A stretch of 64,000 bases of DNA from Streptomyces acidiscabies (GTDB lineage Bacteria > Actinomycetota > Actinomycetes > Streptomycetales > Streptomycetaceae): contig NZ_JAGJBY010000002.1 of the NCBI RefSeq assembly GCF_020010905.1, forward strand, positions 1,922,001 through 1,986,000. Reading direction: 5' to 3'. The notes beneath the pieces are model-generated. The model saw nothing but the letters and a program-made list of their open reading frames with translations. It was not told the DNA's origin and searched no databases. A program made the translations under genes and the position numbers. Below, one piece after another: positions 60,850-64,000 of the stretch. The stretch's first letter is position 1, and each line of letters starts with the position of its first letter.

Positions 60850-63800
60850 ATGCAGAGCGCGCAGGAGCGGCACGAGTACCCCGCCCACTGGGAAGCCGAC
60901 GTGGTGCTGCGCGACGGCGGTACCGCGCGCGTGCGGCCCATCACCGCCGACGACGCCGAGCGCCTGGTCAGCTTCTACGAGCAGGTGTCGGACGAGTCGA
61001 AGTACTACCGCTTCTTCGCGCCCTACCCGCGCCTGTCCGCGAAGGACGTCCACCGCTTCACGCACCACGACTTCGTGGACCGGGTGGGACTCGCCGCCAC
61101 CGTCGGAGGCGAGTTCATCGCCACCGTACGCTATGACCGCATCGGCCCCGACGGCCTGCCCGCCAAGGGTCCCGCCGACGAGGCGGAGGTCGCCTTCCTC
61201 GTCCAGGACGCGCACCAGGGCCGCGGCGTCGCCTCCGCTCTCCTGGAGCACATCGGCGCCGTCGCGCGCGAGCGCGGGATCCGCCGCTTCGCCGCCGAGG
61301 TGCTCCCCGCCAACTCCAAGATGATCAAGGTCTTCACCGACGCCGGCTACACCCAGAAGCGCAGCTTCGAGGACGGCGTCGTCCGCCTGGAGTTCGGCCT
61401 CGAACCCACCGAACGCTCCCTCGCCGTCCAGCGCGCCCGCGAACAGCGCGCCGAGGCCCGCTCCGTACGGCGGCTGCTGGCGCCCGGCTCCGTCGCCGTC
61501 GTCGGCGCCGGGCGCGCGCCCGGAGGCGTCGGCCACGCGGTCCTCGCCAACCTCCGCGCGGCGGGCTTCACGGGCACCCTGCACGCCGTCAACAAGGCCC
61601 TCCCGGACGGCGTCGAGGAGCTCGACGGCGTCCCGGCCCACCGCTCCGTGCGCGACATCGAGGGCCCCGTCGACCTCGCGGTCGTCGCCGTCCCCGCCGA
61701 CGCCGTCCCCGAGGTCGTCGCCGAGTGCGGGGAGCACGGCGTCCAGGGACTGGTCGTCGTCTCCGCCGGGTACGCCGAGAGCGGCCCCGACGGGCGCGAG
61801 CGCCAGCGCGAACTCGTACGCCTCGCGCGCGCGTACGGGATGCGCATCGTCGGCCCCAACGCGTTCGGCATCATCAACACCGCGCCCGACGTACGGCTCA
61901 ACGCCTCCCTCGCGCCCGAGACGCCCCGGCCCGGCCGCATCGGGCTGTTCGCGCAGTCCGGCGCGATCGGCGTCGCCCTGCTGTCCCGGCTGCACCGCAG
62001 GGGAGGGGGCGTGACCGGCGTGACCGGTGTCTCCACGTTCGTCTCCTCCGGCAACCGCGCGGATGTCTCCGGCAACGACGTCCTCCAGTACTGGTACGAC
62101 GACCCCGACACCGACGTCGTGCTCATGTACCTGGAGTCCATAGGCAACCCCCGCAAGTTCACGCGCCTCGCGCGGCGTACGGCGGCGGCGAAACCCCTCG
62201 TCGTCGTCCAGGGCGCCGGATCGGCACCCCAGGGACACGCGGTCCGCGCGACCCGGCTGCCCCACGCGACGGTCTCCGCGCTCCTGCGGCAGGCCGGCGT
62301 GATCCGCGTCGCCACCATCACCGAACTCGTCGACACGGGCCTGTTGCTCGCCCGCCAGCCCCTCCCCGCGGGCCCGCGCGTGGCGATCCTCGGCAACTCC
62401 GAGTCCCTCGGACTGCTCACCTACGACGCCTGCCTCTCCGAGGGACTGCGCCCCCTCCCGCCCCTCGACCTCACGACCGGCGCCTCCGCCGACGACTTCC
62501 GCCACGCCCTCACGCGCGCGCTGGCCGACGACACGTGCGACGCGGTCGTCGTCACCGCCATCCCCGCCATCGGCGAGGGCTCCGCCGACGACGCCGGCCT
62601 CGCGGAGGCCCTGCGCTCGGCCGCCGCCGAGGTCCCGGCCAAGCCGGTGCTCGTCGTCCACGTCGAACTCGGAGGGCTGGCCGAGGCGTTGTCGGCGGCG
62701 ATGAGCACGGCGCCTCAGGCGGACGCGGGCCGGGCGGCCGGAGCCACCACTGCGCCGGGGAGCGGCACAACCGCGCGGGCGCGGACGGGAGAGGCACTCG
62801 GATCGTCCCCCGCGCCCACCTCCGTACCCGACGCGCCTCCGGCGCACCCGCGCGTCAGCGTCACCGTCCCCCCGCCCCCCGCCCCTCCCGGACAAGCCCC
62901 CGCTCCCCGCGCGGGCAACGCCTTCGCCGCCGCCCGGACCCCGCACCCCGCCCTCGCCGCACCCCCCGACAAAGCCGCACAAGACCCCCTCGCACCCTCG
63001 GGCGGCCCCCGCCTCATCCCCGCCTACCCGGCGGCCGAACGGGCCGTACGCGCCCTCGCGGAGGCCGTGAAGTACGCGCAGTGGCGGCGCGAGGCGGCCG
63101 ACCCCGGCAAGGTGCCCGAGTACGAGGACATCGACGAGAAGGGCGCCGTGCGGATGATCGACGGCCTCCTCGCGCGCGGGCAGGGACTCACCCTCGGCAC
63201 CGAGGAGACGTGCGAACTCCTCGGCCGGTACGGCATCGGCGTACGGCGGGCCATGCCCGCGCCGACCCCGGAGGACGCCGTCCGGGCCGCGCGCGCCCTG
63301 GGCTACCCCGTCGCCCTGAAGGCGACCGCCCCGCACCTGCGCCACCGCGCGGACCTCGGCGGCGTCCGCCTCGACCTCACGGACGAGGAGCAACTGAGGC
63401 GGTCGTACGGCGAGCTGACGGAGCTGTTCGGGACGCCCCAGGAACTGCGGCCCGTCGTCCAGGCGATGGCCCCGCGCGGGGTCGACACGGTCGTCCGCGC
63501 GGTGATCGACCCGGCCGCCGGCGCGGTGCTGTCGTTCGGGCTCGCGGGCGCCGCCTCGCAGTTGCTCGGCGACATGGCGCACCGCCTGGTGCCGGTCACC
63601 GACAGGGACGCGACCTCCCTGGTGCGCTCGATCCGCACGGCACCCCTCCTGTTCGGCTGGCGCGGCTCCACCCCCGTCGACACCCCGGCCCTGGAGGAGC
63701 TCCTCCAGCGCGTCTCGCGCCTGGTCGACGACCACCCCGAGGTCGTCGCCGTCACCCTGGAACCCGTCGTCGTCGCCCCGCACGGCGTGAGCGTCCTCGG

Positions 63801-63870
63801 CGCGTCCGTACGCCTCGCCCCGCCGCCCGCCCGCGACGACCTCGGCCCGCGCACCCTGCCCGCGTACTGA
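60850..63870 (+). CDS. GNAT/acyl-CoA-synthetase fusion, protein acyltransferase type
   Basis: 1006 residues from ATG 60850. GNAT domain first (about 1-165, acetyl-CoA loop VQDAHQGRGVASALL near 117-131), then a CoA-binding Rossmann domain (SVAVVGAGRAPGGVG near 215), a succinyl-CoA-ligase-like pair (PGRIGLFAQSGAIGVALLS), a Pro/Ala-rich linker (about 618-717) and an ATP-grasp domain (about 720-1006). Domain order GNAT-first matches the Streptomyces Pat-type lysine acetyltransferases I recall, which regulate acyl-CoA synthetases. No Shine-Dalgarno: leaderless. Pat-like function is inferred; an ADP-forming synthetase is the alternative. Confidence 0.9.
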   Translation: MQSAQERHEYPAHWEADVVLRDGGTARVRPITADDAERLVSFYEQVSDESKYYRFFAPYPRLSAKDVHRFTHHDFVDRVGLAATVGGEFIATVRYDRIGPDGLPAKGPADEAEVAFLVQDAHQGRGVASALLEHIGAVARERGIRRFAAEVLPANSKMIKVFTDAGYTQKRSFEDGVVRLEFGLEPTERSLAVQRAREQRAEARSVRRLLAPGSVAVVGAGRAPGGVGHAVLANLRAAGFTGTLHAVNKALPDGVEELDGVPAHRSVRDIEGPVDLAVVAVPADAVPEVVAECGEHGVQGLVVVSAGYAESGPDGRERQRELVRLARAYGMRIVGPNAFGIINTAPDVRLNASLAPETPRPGRIGLFAQSGAIGVALLSRLHRRGGGVTGVTGVSTFVSSGNRADVSGNDVLQYWYDDPDTDVVLMYLESIGNPRKFTRLARRTAAAKPLVVVQGAGSAPQGHAVRATRLPHATVSALLRQAGVIRVATITELVDTGLLLARQPLPAGPRVAILGNSESLGLLTYDACLSEGLRPLPPLDLTTGASADDFRHALTRALADDTCDAVVVTAIPAIGEGSADDAGLAEALRSAAAEVPAKPVLVVHVELGGLAEALSAAMSTAPQADAGRAAGATTAPGSGTTARARTGEALGSSPAPTSVPDAPPAHPRVSVTVPPPPAPPGQAPAPRAGNAFAAARTPHPALAAPPDKAAQDPLAPSGGPRLIPAYPAAERAVRALAEAVKYAQWRREAADPGKVPEYEDIDEKGAVRMIDGLLARGQGLTLGTEETCELLGRYGIGVRRAMPAPTPEDAVRAARALGYPVALKATAPHLRHRADLGGVRLDLTDEEQLRRSYGELTELFGTPQELRPVVQAMAPRGVDTVVRAVIDPAAGAVLSFGLAGAASQLLGDMAHRLVPVTDRDATSLVRSIRTAPLLFGWRGSTPVDTPALEELLQRVSRLVDDHPEVVAVTLEPVVVAPHGVSVLGASVRLAPPPARDDLGPRTLPAY

Positions 63871-63899
63871 GCCCCCGACGCCCTGTGCGGGGTCCCTCG

Positions 63900-63922
63900 C
63901 AGTCAGTGGGTCCCCGTAGGAT
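63900..63922 (+). promoter_or_regulatory. RecA-NDp-like promoter of the DUF5998 gene
   Basis: CAGTCAGTG (63900-63908), eight bases, TAGGAT (63917-63922). Matches GTCRGTG-N8-TANNNT fully, missing only the first two T. ATG lies seven bases downstream. Confidence 0.6.
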
Positions 63923-63929
63923 GGAGGGC

Positions 63930-64000
63930 ATGGCCAAGACCAGTACGACGACCCAGGGGCTGCGCGCGGCGATCGAGCGCAGCGGCTACTACCCGGCCCT
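63930..64000 (+). CDS. DUF5998 family protein, N-terminal fragment
   Basis: Only 23 full codons are in the window (MAKTSTTTQGL...IERSGYYPA), cut by the right edge. The start agrees with the DUF5998 actinobacterial family as I remember it. ATG 63921 in the same frame is possible but overlaps the -10 box. Function unknown. Confidence 0.7.
   Translation, partial: MAKTSTTTQGLRAAIERSGYYPA

Noticed and set aside
1..64000. tRNA, rRNA, insertion sequence, prophage or CRISPR array
   Set aside because: None visible; gene content and composition are uniform Streptomyces core.

Overview
The window is a piece of a Streptomyces chromosome, from the conserved core region. Base composition is very GC-rich. 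The order hflX, lexA/nrdR/nrdJ, rnhB, recQ, whiH, hrdB, parE, parC, ptsH is what I remember of Streptomyces core synteny. whiH (sporulation regulator) and hrdB (principal sigma factor) settle the genus. There are no tRNA or rRNA genes, IS elements, prophage genes or CRISPR arrays. Both edges cut genes: the 3' end of a RelA/SpoT homologue on the left and the first codons of a DUF5998 gene on the right.

Layout. 1-5.1 kb: (p)ppGpp enzyme C-terminus, secreted M1 aminopeptidase, HflX GTPase, convergent lipoprotein-like serine protease. 5.5-9.7 kb: a compact NRPS-independent siderophore (NIS) locus of aminotransferase-like protein, IucA/IucC synthetase and IucB-type acetyltransferase; the aminotransferase has Gln where the PLP lysine should be. 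9.9-17 kb: DNA maintenance, with dinG, lexA (SOS box) and nrdR-nrdJ (two NrdR boxes 31 bp apart). 17-31.8 kb: TerD, DUF4937, histidine phosphatase, ADP-ribosylglycohydrolase, RNase HII, a RecQ with a C-terminal phosphoribosyltransferase-like domain, DUF4192, a debranching-enzyme-like protein, an NrtR-type Nudix regulator and a fused ABC transporter. 32-39 kb: whiH, hrdB, secreted trypsin-like protease, DUF7455 and parE.

39-50 kb holds two two-component systems, a DUF485/solute-symporter pair, an iron-box-controlled sucrase/ferredoxin-like gene and two divergent citrate synthase genes. One citrate synthase carries an N-terminal MerR/BldC-like DNA-binding domain. An AT-rich motif, TTGA(C/T), often at 9-bp spacing, recurs upstream of the CitAB-like two-component operon, between the citrate synthase genes, inside the second citrate synthase gene (where it imposes rare codons) and near the end of the response regulator. 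I propose this as the least described system here: a citrate/TCA regulatory module in which the DNA-binding citrate synthase or the CitB-like regulator reads this motif.

50-64 kb: small unknown proteins, a COG0523 metal GTPase, parC, an M16 peptidase pair, an M23 peptidase behind a c-di-AMP (ydaO-type) riboswitch, a GntR regulator, HPr, a GNAT/acyl-CoA-synthetase fusion (protein acyltransferase type) and DUF5998.

A cross-cutting theme is a short-spaced promoter class resembling the actinobacterial RecA-NDp (PafBC-dependent DNA-damage) element, TTGTCRGTG-N8-TANNNT. I see it before dinG, recQ, the acyltransferase and DUF5998, in each case placing the transcription start at or beside the start codon (leaderless mRNA). 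Long perfect terminator hairpins (20-26 bp stems) separate many units.
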